A DNA stretch of 64,000 nucleotides from Chlorobiaceae bacterium (GCA_013334865.1 JAAXWS010000005.1:1-64000), one strand, 5' to 3'. Shown: positions 7,161 to 14,530, counted from the stretch's first letter. Made by a program: numbers and translations. The notes: generated from the letters alone by a model not told the origin.

Positions 7161-8328
7161 GGGCGTTAAATATCTTGATCGTACGACAATCAGCGACGTC
7201 AGCGAAGGGCTCCGGCACTTTCCGGTGACGGCGATTGTCGGTCCTCGCCAGTGCGGAAAATCCACACTGATCCGTCATTTGCTGAAGTATGAAGGTGCCC
7301 TTGTCTACCTTGATCTTGAGCGGCCATCTGACCTTCGCAAACTTGAGGATCCTGAATGGTTCCTTTCCGGGCAGCGTGGCAAACTGGTCTGTATTGATGA
7401 GGTGCAGCGCAAACCTGAGCTTTTCCCCCTGATTCGCAGCCTGGTGGACGAGTGGGGAGGAAACGGCCATTTTCTGGTTCTCGGCTCGGCGTCACGTGAC
7501 CTCCTCAGGCAGAGTTCCGAGTCGCTCGCAGGAAGGATTACCTATAAGCGCCTTACACCGTTTTTATGGGAAGAGGTCAGAACGCGTGTAACGATTGAGG
7601 TGTACCTCTCTCGTGGCGGCTTCCCCAGAAGCCTCCTTGAGGATGATGATTCTCTTTCATTTGGCTGGCGCGAGGATTTCATCACCAGCTTCCTTGAGCG
7701 CGACTTGCGGCAATGGAGCGGTTTCTCGCCGGCAACGATGCGCCGACTCTGGCAGATGCTGGCGCACAACAATGCACAGATACTCAACCTGTCGACAATC
7801 GGCGGTTCTCTTGGCATAAGCCATACCACAGTCAGGAACTACATTGATCTTTTTGAGGAGACCTTTATGGTGACCTCCCTCTCGCCGCTTCTTGCCAATA
7901 CCGGCAAGCGGCTGATCAAGAGCCCGAAGGTCTATCTGAGCGATACTGGTATAGTGGCGGCACTCCTGGGCCTTGAGGATTTCAACCGGATAGCCGGCCA
8001 TCCGGTGTTTGGTTCGCTCTGGGAAACGCTGGTGCTGGTCAATATCCAGGGGATGTTTCCCCGCGCCGATCTCTCCTATTACCGGACGTCACATGGCGCA
8101 GAAATCGATATCGTCATGGAGCGGTCGGGCAAGCGGATCGCCATTGAATGCAAGGCGTCTGCCGCACCTGCGCTCAGCAGGGGGAACACCTCGGCAATTG
8201 CAGATATCGCCCCGCTGCACACCTTCGTCGTGGCTCCTGTGCAGGAGTCGTATCCGCTCCGTGAAGGAGTCAGCGTCGTCGGGCTCTCGGAACTCATCAG
8301 GCAGATCAAGATGCTGCTTTTCTCTTGA
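7159..8328 (+). CDS. AAA-family ATPase with DUF4143 domain
   Basis: The 389-aa protein has an N-terminal AAA module: Walker A GPRQCGKSTLI, Walker B KLVCIDEVQR and sensor-like FLVLGSASRDLLRQ. The C-terminal DUF4143 region contains a winged-helix-like segment and a nuclease-like SYYRTSHGAEIDIVMERSGK...AIECKAS strand set, which resembles the restriction-endonuclease fold. Such proteins are widespread in accessory regions and their substrate is unknown. I chose ATG 7159 because family members start just before the conserved YLDR segment; a TTG at 7129 would add ten residues. A repeat-bounded transposase element begins 30 bp after the stop. Confidence 0.85.
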   Translation: MGVKYLDRTTISDVSEGLRHFPVTAIVGPRQCGKSTLIRHLLKYEGALVYLDLERPSDLRKLEDPEWFLSGQRGKLVCIDEVQRKPELFPLIRSLVDEWGGNGHFLVLGSASRDLLRQSSESLAGRITYKRLTPFLWEEVRTRVTIEVYLSRGGFPRSLLEDDDSLSFGWREDFITSFLERDLRQWSGFSPATMRRLWQMLAHNNAQILNLSTIGGSLGISHTTVRNYIDLFEETFMVTSLSPLLANTGKRLIKSPKVYLSDTGIVAALLGLEDFNRIAGHPVFGSLWETLVLVNIQGMFPRADLSYYRTSHGAEIDIVMERSGKRIAIECKASAAPALSRGNTSAIADIAPLHTFVVAPVQESYPLREGVSVVGLSELIRQIKMLLFS

Positions 8329-8358
8329 ACGTGAGGGTCGAGGGATCGGAAGGGGAGC

Positions 8359-9582
8359 GGGGACGTAAGTGAATGAGGGAAGGGGCGCCGTTTCCGGTCG
8401 TGAGGGGGGCTGACGTTGGGCGGTGGGTATCCACCTGGCGTTTTAGGATTGCCTGGTTGAGATGGGCAGTAAATATGCTCAGGCGGATGGTGGCGGATTT
8501 AGTGAGGCGCTGAGGTCATTTTTTGAACATCTGGCTTACCGCTGACCTCGAAACGCCGAGTAGCCTTGCTGCATCTGCATGGTTCAGGCCGAGCTCCATC
8601 ACGAACCGTGTGGCAAGTATTCGTCTGGCTGCAGTGCATGCCTCGCTTCGGGAGCCTCCTTGCAGTGCAGCCGGTGTGAGGCCTGAGGCCCCACAGAATT
8701 CTGCAAGCATTGAGGCCGCTTCGTTCTGCCTTGATACGGAAGGTACCATGGTTTTCACTGTGCCCGCAACGTCTCCAAGCACGGATTCGGCGAACTCGCC
8801 GCTGCCCAATATCCGCTCATCGCTGAACTGGCGTTCGCCTCGCTGCCGCATTGACAGTACCTCTGACCATCCTCCGGCTGAACGGATCAGCCCGCCGCCG
8901 GTCAGTTCAGGTTGCCGCCCCAGCAGGCTCTGCTCCTGCATGAATGCCAGGTAGGCCTTGCGTGCGGAACCGGCTGTCTGGCCGAAATGCCGGAGTGCGT
9001 AGTCGGTGTCCTGCCAGGTCAGCTCGACCCTGCCCATCAGGGCCGCGTGGCCGCTCCATGGATATTGTTCGAGTTCCGCAAGAGAGCCGACAAGGCCGGC
9101 TCGAAGGGGATTCAGGTGGATATAGGCGACCAGTTTCAGCAGATAGGATTCAGCCTCGCACAGGATCGATTTGTAGCGGTTCTGGAACAGGTGTCCGCAG
9201 CGCTGATGGCGCCGGTTGAAAGCTACTGAATATCCTGTCAGCACCTTGCGCATGAACGTTGGTAGCCCGGCATTGCCGCTTCTGAGCAGCAGGTGGGCGT
9301 GGTTTGTCATCAGCGACCATGCGGCGATCATCGTGCCGGTTGCGGATGCGGCCTTCGCCACCCGTTCGACAAAGTCCTTTCGATCTTCGTCATCAACCAC
9401 GATCGTGCCGCGTTCGATTCCCCGGACCATCACATGATGCAACGCTCCCGGTGTGTCGAGTCGTGCTCCTCTGGGCATGGGTGCTCCTTGTCTGTTTGCT
9501 TGTAATCCTGATGCTCCATGTTGACGCTTTACAGGTAAGATAAGTGTTTTCTTTGTTGCTTTCCTTATTCACTTACGTCCCC
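8359..9582. mobile_element. Y1-transposase element bounded by inverted 20-mers
   Basis: The left end GGGGACGTAAGTGAATGAGG (8359) and the right end, the reverse complement of GGGGACGTAAGTGAATAAGG (ending at 9582), bracket one transposase gene. About 150 bp of non-coding DNA lie at the left and about 100 bp at the right. Internally deleted relatives lie at 9706-9944 and 10398-10636, and a lone left end is at 6596-6745, so this is a multi-copy family. A second partial right end (CTTACGTCCCCGATTTCTAC) follows directly at 9589. I saw no target duplication, as expected for a HUH-type enzyme. Confidence 0.8.
8516..9478 (-). CDS. REP-associated Y1 (HUH) transposase with C-terminal helix-turn-helix
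   Basis: The 320-aa protein starts MPRGARLDTPGALHHVMVRG, a typical start for REP-associated tyrosine transposases. It has the HUH metal motif TNHAHLLL and the catalytic tyrosine helix LVAYIHLNPLRAG. Beyond about residue 190 is an extra domain ending in a DnaA/Trp-repressor-like helix-turn-helix (LGLNHADAARLLGVSRSAVS). These enzymes nick single-stranded DNA through a 5'-phosphotyrosine. All catalytic residues are visible and the frame is intact, so the enzyme is probably functional. Confidence 0.92.
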   Translation of the reverse strand: MPRGARLDTPGALHHVMVRGIERGTIVVDDEDRKDFVERVAKAASATGTMIAAWSLMTNHAHLLLRSGNAGLPTFMRKVLTGYSVAFNRRHQRCGHLFQNRYKSILCEAESYLLKLVAYIHLNPLRAGLVGSLAELEQYPWSGHAALMGRVELTWQDTDYALRHFGQTAGSARKAYLAFMQEQSLLGRQPELTGGGLIRSAGGWSEVLSMRQRGERQFSDERILGSGEFAESVLGDVAGTVKTMVPSVSRQNEAASMLAEFCGASGLTPAALQGGSRSEACTAARRILATRFVMELGLNHADAARLLGVSRSAVSQMFKK

Positions 9583-9611
9583 GATTTCTACTTACGTCCC
9601 CGATTTCTACG

Positions 9612-9950
9612 ACGGATAGCGTGGGTCGGCAACTGGCGTCGGCAGCTTTACCCAAACGGGCCCGCATGAGCGGCATGAACCGAGGCGACGGTACGGAATC
9701 GGGTAGGGGACGTAAGTGAATAAGGGAAGCAGCTCCCTTTCCGGTCGTCAGGATGTCTGACGTAGGGCGGTGGATATCCACCTGGTGTTTTAGAATTGCC
9801 CGGTTGTGCCCGGCAGTAATTACGCTCAGGCAGCTGGTGGAGGATTTAGTGCGGTGGTGATGTCATTTCCTGAACTATTTTGATGCTTCGCAGGAGGTAA
9901 GATGAGTATTTTCTTTGTTGCTTTCCTTATTCACTTACGTCCCCGATTTC
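9612..9950 (+). repeat. 339-bp duplicated segment, upstream copy (xre 3' end plus mini-element)
   Basis: This segment matches 10304-10642 over its whole 339 bp with a few differences. It begins with the last ~32 codons of the xre gene (ACGGATAGCGTGGGTCGG...) and ends just after the right end of the first mini-element. The upstream copy is therefore an orphaned gene tail. Confidence 0.85.
9706..9944. mobile_element. 239-bp mini-element 1 (internally deleted derivative of the Y1 element)
   Basis: It has both terminal 20-mers in inverted orientation. About 165 bp of left end are homologous to 8359-8523, including the last codons of the transposase, and are joined to a right end of about 70 bp. 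Inside the right end, AGGAGGTAAG-ATG (ATG at 9902) opens an outward frame of 36 codons that ends with TAA at 10010-10012, short of the xre gene. Confidence 0.8.
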
Positions 9951-9992
9951 GCCCCCCCCGATTTTCCCCGATTTTCGCGTCCCCGATTTTCC
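9941..9992. repeat. short tandem CCCCGATTTT array
   Basis: CCCCGATTTC is followed by CCCCGATTTT, CCCCGATTTTCGCGT and CCCCGATTTT. These look like local amplification of the sequence that normally flanks the right end of the mini-element. Confidence 0.6.
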
Positions 9993-10005
9993 TGATATTT
10001 TGCGG

Positions 10006-10027
10006 AATGTAATTATGGTGTTACATT
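10006..10027. promoter_or_regulatory. inverted repeat upstream of xre, candidate operator
   Basis: AATGTAA and TTACATT are perfect arms around TTATGGTG. The site is 31 bp before the xre start codon, a usual place for autoregulation by Xre proteins. Confidence 0.4.
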
Positions 10028-10057
10028 AAGTTCTCTTGGGATATATAGAGATTACAA

Positions 10058-10411
10058 ATGCCAACACCTCATCTGCCGTCGCCTGCAGTCCGGAAAGTGC
10101 TGCGCAAGCTTGGCTCCAATATTCACGAGGCACGGGTGCGCCGCAAGCTTCCCATGAGTGTCGTTGCAGAACGTGCCGCGACCTCCCGGCCAACCCTCTC
10201 ACGCCTCGAGAAGGGCGATCCTTCCGTGAGCATCGGTATTTATGCGGCGGTCCTGCAGGCCCTTGGGTTGCTGGATGACCTTGCCGGGCTTGCAGATCCC
10301 TCAACGGATAGCGTGGGTCGGCAACTGGCGTCGGCAGCTTTACCCAAACGGGCCCGCATGAGCGGCATGAACCGAGGCGACGGTAAGGAATCGGGTAGGG
10401 GACGTAAGTGA
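10058..10411 (+). CDS. Xre-family transcriptional regulator (orphan antitoxin-like)
   Basis: The 117-aa product carries a helix-turn-helix (NIHEARVRRKLPMSVVAERA then ATSRPTLSRLEKGDPSVS, residues about 21-58) followed by IYAAVLQALGLLDDLAGLAD. This is the arrangement of antitoxins usually followed by a HipA-like kinase. No kinase follows. The last residues GRGRK and the TGA come from the left 20-mer of mini-element 2, so the native C-terminus and any partner gene have been cut off. An inverted repeat at 10006-10027 may be its operator. The promoter lies between mini-element 1 and the gene. Confidence 0.75.
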   Translation: MPTPHLPSPAVRKVLRKLGSNIHEARVRRKLPMSVVAERAATSRPTLSRLEKGDPSVSIGIYAAVLQALGLLDDLAGLADPSTDSVGRQLASAALPKRARMSGMNRGDGKESGRGRK

Positions 10412-10642
10412 AGAAGGGAAGTTGCCCCCTTTCCGGTCGTCAGGATGTCTGACGTAGGGCGGTGGATATCCACCTGGTGTTTTAGAATTGCCCGGTTGTG
10501 CCCGGCAGTAATTACGCTCAAGCAGCTGGTGGAGGATTTAGTGCGGTGGTGATGTCATTTCCTGAACTATTTTGATGCTTTGCAGGAGGTAAAATGAGTG
10601 TTTTCTTTGTTTCTTTCCTTATTCACTTACGTCCCCGATTTC
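10304..10642 (+). repeat. 339-bp duplicated segment, downstream copy
   Basis: This copy is continuous with the intact xre reading frame. Together with 9612-9950 it gives an A-B-A layout with a period of 692 bp. Confidence 0.85.
10398..10636. mobile_element. 239-bp mini-element 2
   Basis: It has the same length and structure as mini-element 1: left 20-mer (variant GTGAAGAAGG), left-end homology, and right 20-mer ending at 10636. It ends 19 bp before the PAP2 start codon. Its right end carries AGGAGGTAAA-ATG pointing outward toward that gene. Confidence 0.8.
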
Positions 10643-10659
10643 TTCTTATATCAGTATGA
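10594..10659 (+). CDS. 21-aa leader frame opened inside mini-element 2
   Basis: A strong Shine-Dalgarno (AGGAGG, 10584-10589) precedes ATG 10594. The frame reads MSVFFVSFLIHLRPRF... through the right 20-mer and ends at TGA 10657-10659, which overlaps the PAP2 ATG as ATGA. PAP2 itself has no visible Shine-Dalgarno, so translation of this leader may deliver ribosomes to it. Whether the peptide itself matters is unknown. Confidence 0.45.
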   Translation: MSVFFVSFLIHLRPRFLLISV

Positions 10660-11204
10660 AGACCAGATCGTTTATCAAGGCCTCGCTTGTAGCTTTTGTC
10701 ATTGCCGTGTGGCCTGCGGGCGGGGCGAATGCGAGTGGCGTCATCGAGACGTCGGGAACAGTGCTGAGTGTGGCGTTGCCGGTTGTCGCCGGGGGATTGA
10801 CGGTGAGCAAGGAGGATGCGCCGGGGCGGTTGCAGCTGGTGCAAGCGTTGGCTACGACCGTCGGCGTGACCTACGGGCTGAAGTACACGGTCCATGAGAC
10901 GCGGCCGAACGGTGGGGAGCATTCGTTCCCTTCGGCGCATACGTCGGTGTCGTTCGCTGCGGCGGATTTCATCGGGCGGCGCTACGGGTGGGACTATGGC
11001 ATTCCGGCTTATCTTGCCGCGGGTTACGTCGGCTACACCAGGGTTGAGGCAAAGGCGCACTATACGCGTGACGTGCTTGCCGGCGCGGCGATCGGTATTC
11101 TCGGCAGTGCGTTGTTCACCACACCTTTTGGCGGCGGGGGGATGAAGGTGTCTGCAATGCCGACAGGGGAGGGGGTTGCCATGCGGTTATCCTGTACGTG
11201 GTAA
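10656..11204 (+). CDS. PAP2-family phosphatase
   Basis: The 182-aa protein has an N-terminal hydrophobic signal-like segment (SLVAFVIAVWPAGGANA) and the three phosphatase motifs: KYTVHETRPNGG, FPSAHTSVSF, and RVEAKAHYTRDVLAG with the catalytic histidine. Members remove phosphate from lipid phosphates or undecaprenyl pyrophosphate at the membrane or in the periplasm. It is shorter than many PAP2 proteins and has few clear membrane helices, so a periplasmic form is likely. Mini-element 2 stands 19 bp upstream in place of a native leader. The next gene begins 17 bp downstream, so the two may be cotranscribed. Confidence 0.85.
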   Translation: MKTRSFIKASLVAFVIAVWPAGGANASGVIETSGTVLSVALPVVAGGLTVSKEDAPGRLQLVQALATTVGVTYGLKYTVHETRPNGGEHSFPSAHTSVSFAAADFIGRRYGWDYGIPAYLAAGYVGYTRVEAKAHYTRDVLAGAAIGILGSALFTTPFGGGGMKVSAMPTGEGVAMRLSCTW

Positions 11205-11221
11205 GTTGCTGAACCGGTAGC

Positions 11222-11983
11222 ATGCTGATTCTTAACAAGATATTGCCGTTGCTGGTGCTGCCGCCGGGCATTTGCCTGGTGCTTGTTGCTGTCGGCCTTT
11301 TGTGGCGCCGGAAGGGGCTGGCGTGGGCTGGCGTTTTCTTGCTCTTTGTGTTGAGCGTTCCGGTGGTGGGGGATTCGCTGATGCGCGGCGTGGAGTGGCC
11401 TTACGACCGCATTCCTGTCAATCGGGTCCGGAGGGCAGATGCTGTGGTTGTCTTGAGCGGGATGATCGAGCATACCAAGGGAGCTCCTTTAGGGGAGTGG
11501 GGTGAGGCTGCGGACCGGTTCGAGGGCGGGCTCGACCTGTTCAGGGCAGGAAAAGCGCCTTTGCTGGTTTTTACCTATGGCCAGCTGCCCTGGCAGAAGG
11601 GCATGGCCCCGGAGGGGGAGCTCCTCGCAAAGCGTGCGATGTCGCTCGGCATTCCCGCGAAGTCCATCCGGCTCACCGGGCAGGGCGGGAATACCGCGGA
11701 AGAGGCGGTCGAGGTGGCTCGGTTGTTTGGCATTGGCAAGGGATCCGGGAAAAAGATCATCCTGGTGACGAGCGCATTCCACATGAGGCGGGCAGCCATG
11801 TTGTTCACTCGGGCCGGGTTCCTGGTCGACCCGTATCCTGTCGATTTCCGGACAGCTGAAGGAAAGCGGCCGACCATCCTGAGCTTGTTGCCGGATGCTG
11901 AAGCCATGGACGAATCCGCCACGGCAATTCGCGAGGTGATCGGGACCGGTTTTTATCTGGCGACGGGCTGGTTGGGAAGGTAA
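11222..11983 (+). CDS. ElyC/SanA/YdcF (DUF218) family membrane protein
   Basis: The 253-aa product begins with two hydrophobic helices (LPLLVLPPGICLVLVAVGLL and AGVFLLFVLSVPVVGDSL). A DUF218 domain follows: ADAVVVLSGM, PLLVFTYGQ, TGQGGNTAEEA and IILVTSAFHMRRAAMLF. ElyC of E. coli, with the same layout and length, acts in envelope and peptidoglycan precursor homeostasis. Linkage to a PAP2 phosphatase fits an envelope-lipid role, which is inference. Confidence 0.85.
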   Translation: MLILNKILPLLVLPPGICLVLVAVGLLWRRKGLAWAGVFLLFVLSVPVVGDSLMRGVEWPYDRIPVNRVRRADAVVVLSGMIEHTKGAPLGEWGEAADRFEGGLDLFRAGKAPLLVFTYGQLPWQKGMAPEGELLAKRAMSLGIPAKSIRLTGQGGNTAEEAVEVARLFGIGKGSGKKIILVTSAFHMRRAAMLFTRAGFLVDPYPVDFRTAEGKRPTILSLLPDAEAMDESATAIREVIGTGFYLATGWLGR

Positions 11984-12061
11984 GGGGCAGAGGGAGGCGC
12001 CTGCGGCCGTGAGAGAGCTATTTGTTTTGGAGTGAATTTCAACCTGGAAAGGTGAACCAAT

Positions 12062-12082
12062 GGGGCCGAGGCCCTTTTTTTA
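12062..12082 (+). terminator. intrinsic terminator candidate after the ElyC-like gene
   Basis: GGGC-CGAG-GCCC is followed by seven T. It lies 80 bp after the ElyC-like gene and faces the same way. The remainder of 11984-12303 shows no gene that I can support. Confidence 0.5.
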
Positions 12083-12303
12083 TTTCTGTTTTTTCTCCGG
12101 GAGGCGTGACTGTGGCAACGGGGAACCCCTGAGCGTGTTGGCATGTTGGTGCCGATGCCGTATATTTTTGACCTTGCAGGATGCGCAGTGTTTTGCTGTC
12201 GCTCCGTTCCGAACCGGTTTACCTCATCGCCTTCCGAATGGCCTTGAACTGCTGGTAACGATGGCCTGCGTGCCGACAGTAGCATGAACCTAACAGGATG
12301 ACG

Positions 12304-12687
12304 ATGGTATCGAACATCACCGACAAATTCATTGTGGTGGGGGACCGGGTGCTGATCAAGCCCAAATCCCTCGATGAAAGGACCAAGACCGGCATCTACC
12401 TGCCTCCCGGTATCCAGGAGAAGGCGAAGATCCAGAGCGGCTACGTCATCAAGGCGGGGCCGGGGTACCCGGTGGGGCCGCCGTCCGAGTCCGACGAGCC
12501 CTGGAAGGAGTCGGCGACGAGCCCGCAGTACATTCCCCTGCAGGCCAGGATGGGCGACCTGGCGATTTTTGTGCAGAACAGCGCCTGGGAGATCGAGTAC
12601 GGGGACGAGAAGTTCCTGATCGTCCCGAATTCGGCCATCCTCCTGCTCATCCGCGAGGACGATGACCTCGAAGAGTATCTCAAGTAA
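12304..12687 (+). CDS. GroES-like co-chaperonin family protein
   Basis: The 127-aa product follows the GroES fold order: VGDRVLIKPKS, a mobile-loop-like segment DERTKTGIYLPPGIQEKAKI, SGYVIKAGPG, and a C-terminal YGDEKFLIVPNSAILLLIRE. It carries an insert of about 30 residues (around PVGPPSESDEPWKES) that ordinary 95-residue GroES lacks. No groEL lies beside it, so it is a divergent paralogue rather than the main groES. I chose ATG 12304 over 12298 because ACAGGA then stands at proper spacing. The role is unknown. Confidence 0.8.
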   Translation: MVSNITDKFIVVGDRVLIKPKSLDERTKTGIYLPPGIQEKAKIQSGYVIKAGPGYPVGPPSESDEPWKESATSPQYIPLQARMGDLAIFVQNSAWEIEYGDEKFLIVPNSAILLLIREDDDLEEYLK

Positions 12688-12750
12688 GCCTTGCTCCGGG
12701 CTGGTCCCGTGGCGCATCGCCGTATTCATAGCTGAAAAATCCAGACCGTC

Positions 12751-13707
12751 ATGACTACCGCAACCGATATTTCGCAGCTTTCGACCGAGGAGCTGCAGGC
12801 GCGCGTGAGGGCCCTCAAGAAGGAGCTGAACGCCGTCATCCTCGCCCATTACTACACCCTGCCCGAGATCCAGCAGGTGGCTGACGTGGTCGGCGACAGC
12901 CTCGCGCTGGCCAGGGCCGCCCAGAAGAACACCGCCGACGTGATCGTTTTCGCAGGGGTCTACTTCATGGCCGAGACCGCCAAGATCCTGAATCCCGGCA
13001 AGCTCGTGCTCATGCCTGACGCCGATGCCGGCTGCCCGCTGGCCGACAGCTGCCCGGAGGATGAGTTCCGGGCCTTCAGGGAAGCCAACCCCGACGCGAT
13101 CGCCATCACCTACATCAACTCGACGGCGGCCATCAAGGCGCTGTCGGACATCACGTGCACCTCGTCAAACGCCGAGCATATCCTCAGCCAGATACCGCAG
13201 GGGCAGCGGATCATCTTCGGGCCCGACCGCAACCTCGGCGCATGGCTGGCCAAAAGGAGCGGGCGCGACATGCTTATCTGGCAGGGGTACTGCTACGTGC
13301 ACGATGCCTTCACCGAGACCTGCATGGTGCAGGCGATGGCCATGCACCCCGGGGCCGAGCTGATCGCCCACCCCGAGTGCCGCGAGGAGGTGCTCCGCCA
13401 TGCCTCGTTCGTCGGCTCGACGCAGGCCCTGCTCGACTACACGCAGAAGAGCCCTTCGAACAGCTTCATCGTGGCCACCGAGCCGGGCATCATCTACGAG
13501 ATGCAGCTCCGCTCGCCGGGCAAGACCTTCATCCCGGCGCCGAAGGATCCCGCCAACCCGCGCAGCATCTGCCGCCAGATGAAGCTCAACACCCTCGACC
13601 GGCTCTACCTCGCCATGGTGAACCGCCAGCCGGAGATCACCGTCGAGGAGAACCTCCGCGAGGCAGCGCTGAAGCCGATCACGAGGATGCTCGAGATGTC
13701 GGCCTGA
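12751..13707 (+). CDS. nadA: quinolinate synthase A
   Basis: This 318-aa enzyme makes quinolinate from iminoaspartate and dihydroxyacetone phosphate in de novo NAD synthesis, using a 4Fe-4S cluster. Visible marks are AVILAHYYTLPEIQQVADVV, GVYFMAETAKIL, the cysteine segments ADAGCPLADSCPEDEF, ITCTSSNAEHIL and HPECREEVL, and the C-terminal NPRSICRQMKLNTLD. The length is normal for the short NadA form. It lies 63 bp after the GroES-like gene. A long hairpin follows the stop. Confidence 0.95.
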   Translation: MTTATDISQLSTEELQARVRALKKELNAVILAHYYTLPEIQQVADVVGDSLALARAAQKNTADVIVFAGVYFMAETAKILNPGKLVLMPDADAGCPLADSCPEDEFRAFREANPDAIAITYINSTAAIKALSDITCTSSNAEHILSQIPQGQRIIFGPDRNLGAWLAKRSGRDMLIWQGYCYVHDAFTETCMVQAMAMHPGAELIAHPECREEVLRHASFVGSTQALLDYTQKSPSNSFIVATEPGIIYEMQLRSPGKTFIPAPKDPANPRSICRQMKLNTLDRLYLAMVNRQPEITVEENLREAALKPITRMLEMSA

Positions 13708-13720
13708 TACATGATGTCGG

Positions 13721-13761
13721 TTCAGGACGATCATCTGCGCCGCGCTGATGATCGTCCTGAA
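13721..13761 (+). terminator. long hairpin after nadA
   Basis: Arms 13721-13735 and 13747-13761 are perfect 15-bp complements (TTCAGGACGATCATC and its reverse complement) around an 11-base GC-rich loop. No T tract follows, so it may protect the 3' end or act as a weak terminator. Confidence 0.45.
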
Positions 13762-13948
13762 GCTGAATATACCCTTTCCTTATTCCTGAAGGCTCGAACG
13801 CCATGTCTACAGCCCATCGGACGCCTGGCTACGCTATGTGACAACGGATTACGATATGATGGTTTACGGGGAAGAGCGAAGGGCTGCCCCGGTACCCATT
13901 TCCTGTTGGCGTGGCCAACACCACAATTTCAAGCAAGACCAGTTTCCC

Positions 13949-14428
13949 ATGCTGACCCTGAAGAAAGTCACCCTCCAGTACAGCCCTTACGAAGACCGCA
14001 TACGTATTTCGGGTGAGCACGACAGCGGGGACCCGGTGGCGTTCCTGCTCACGATGCGCATGAGCAGGATGCTGGCGGGCCTGCTTTGCACGCACCTTGA
14101 ACGTACCGCACCCGAAAAGAGGCTTGTAGGGCGGGACATGCAGCTTGCATGCATGCAGCGCGACGCCGAATGGCAGCTCAAACCTGCCGAACCGGTACGA
14201 TTCGAGACGGGCATGGCGATGTACCTCCCGGAGAAGTTCGACCTCAGCTGCACCCCGGAGATCGCGGCCATTGCTTTTCCTGCGGGTTCCGACCGTGCCG
14301 AACTGAAGATGAACATGACCGAGCTCCGCCAGTTTCTGTCGGTATTTTACCGCCTGTTCCGCTCCGCAGACTGGCCCATGGATGCGTGGCCCGAATGGTT
14401 CATCGCAGGTGAGCCGGCAAACAACTGA
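13949..14428 (+). CDS. hypothetical protein preceding the type I secretion operon
   Basis: The product is 159 aa from ATG 13949 (MLTLKKVTLQYSPYEDRIRI). It looks like a beta-rich soluble domain (RFETGMAMYLPEKFDLSCTP, SDRAELKMNMTELRQFLSVF) with an aromatic C-terminus. I do not recognise the family. The frame stays open to 13838, so a longer N-terminus is possible, and no clear Shine-Dalgarno is present. It lies 102 bp before the first secretion ABC gene on the same strand and could belong to that system, for example as an accessory factor. That is inference from position only. Confidence 0.6.
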   Translation: MLTLKKVTLQYSPYEDRIRISGEHDSGDPVAFLLTMRMSRMLAGLLCTHLERTAPEKRLVGRDMQLACMQRDAEWQLKPAEPVRFETGMAMYLPEKFDLSCTPEIAAIAFPAGSDRAELKMNMTELRQFLSVFYRLFRSADWPMDAWPEWFIAGEPANN

Positions 14429-14530
14429 ACGAATCCCTAAGTGTTTGTCTGGACGGCTGATAATTGGTAACTATTGTGTATTTTCCGACTACCACATTCA
14501 TTCTGGCATCAAACACAGGATCGCACACCG

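Noticed and set aside
9602-9705. A second small xre gene
   Set aside because: Only the last ~32 codons are present, with no helix-turn-helix, so it is a duplicated gene tail.
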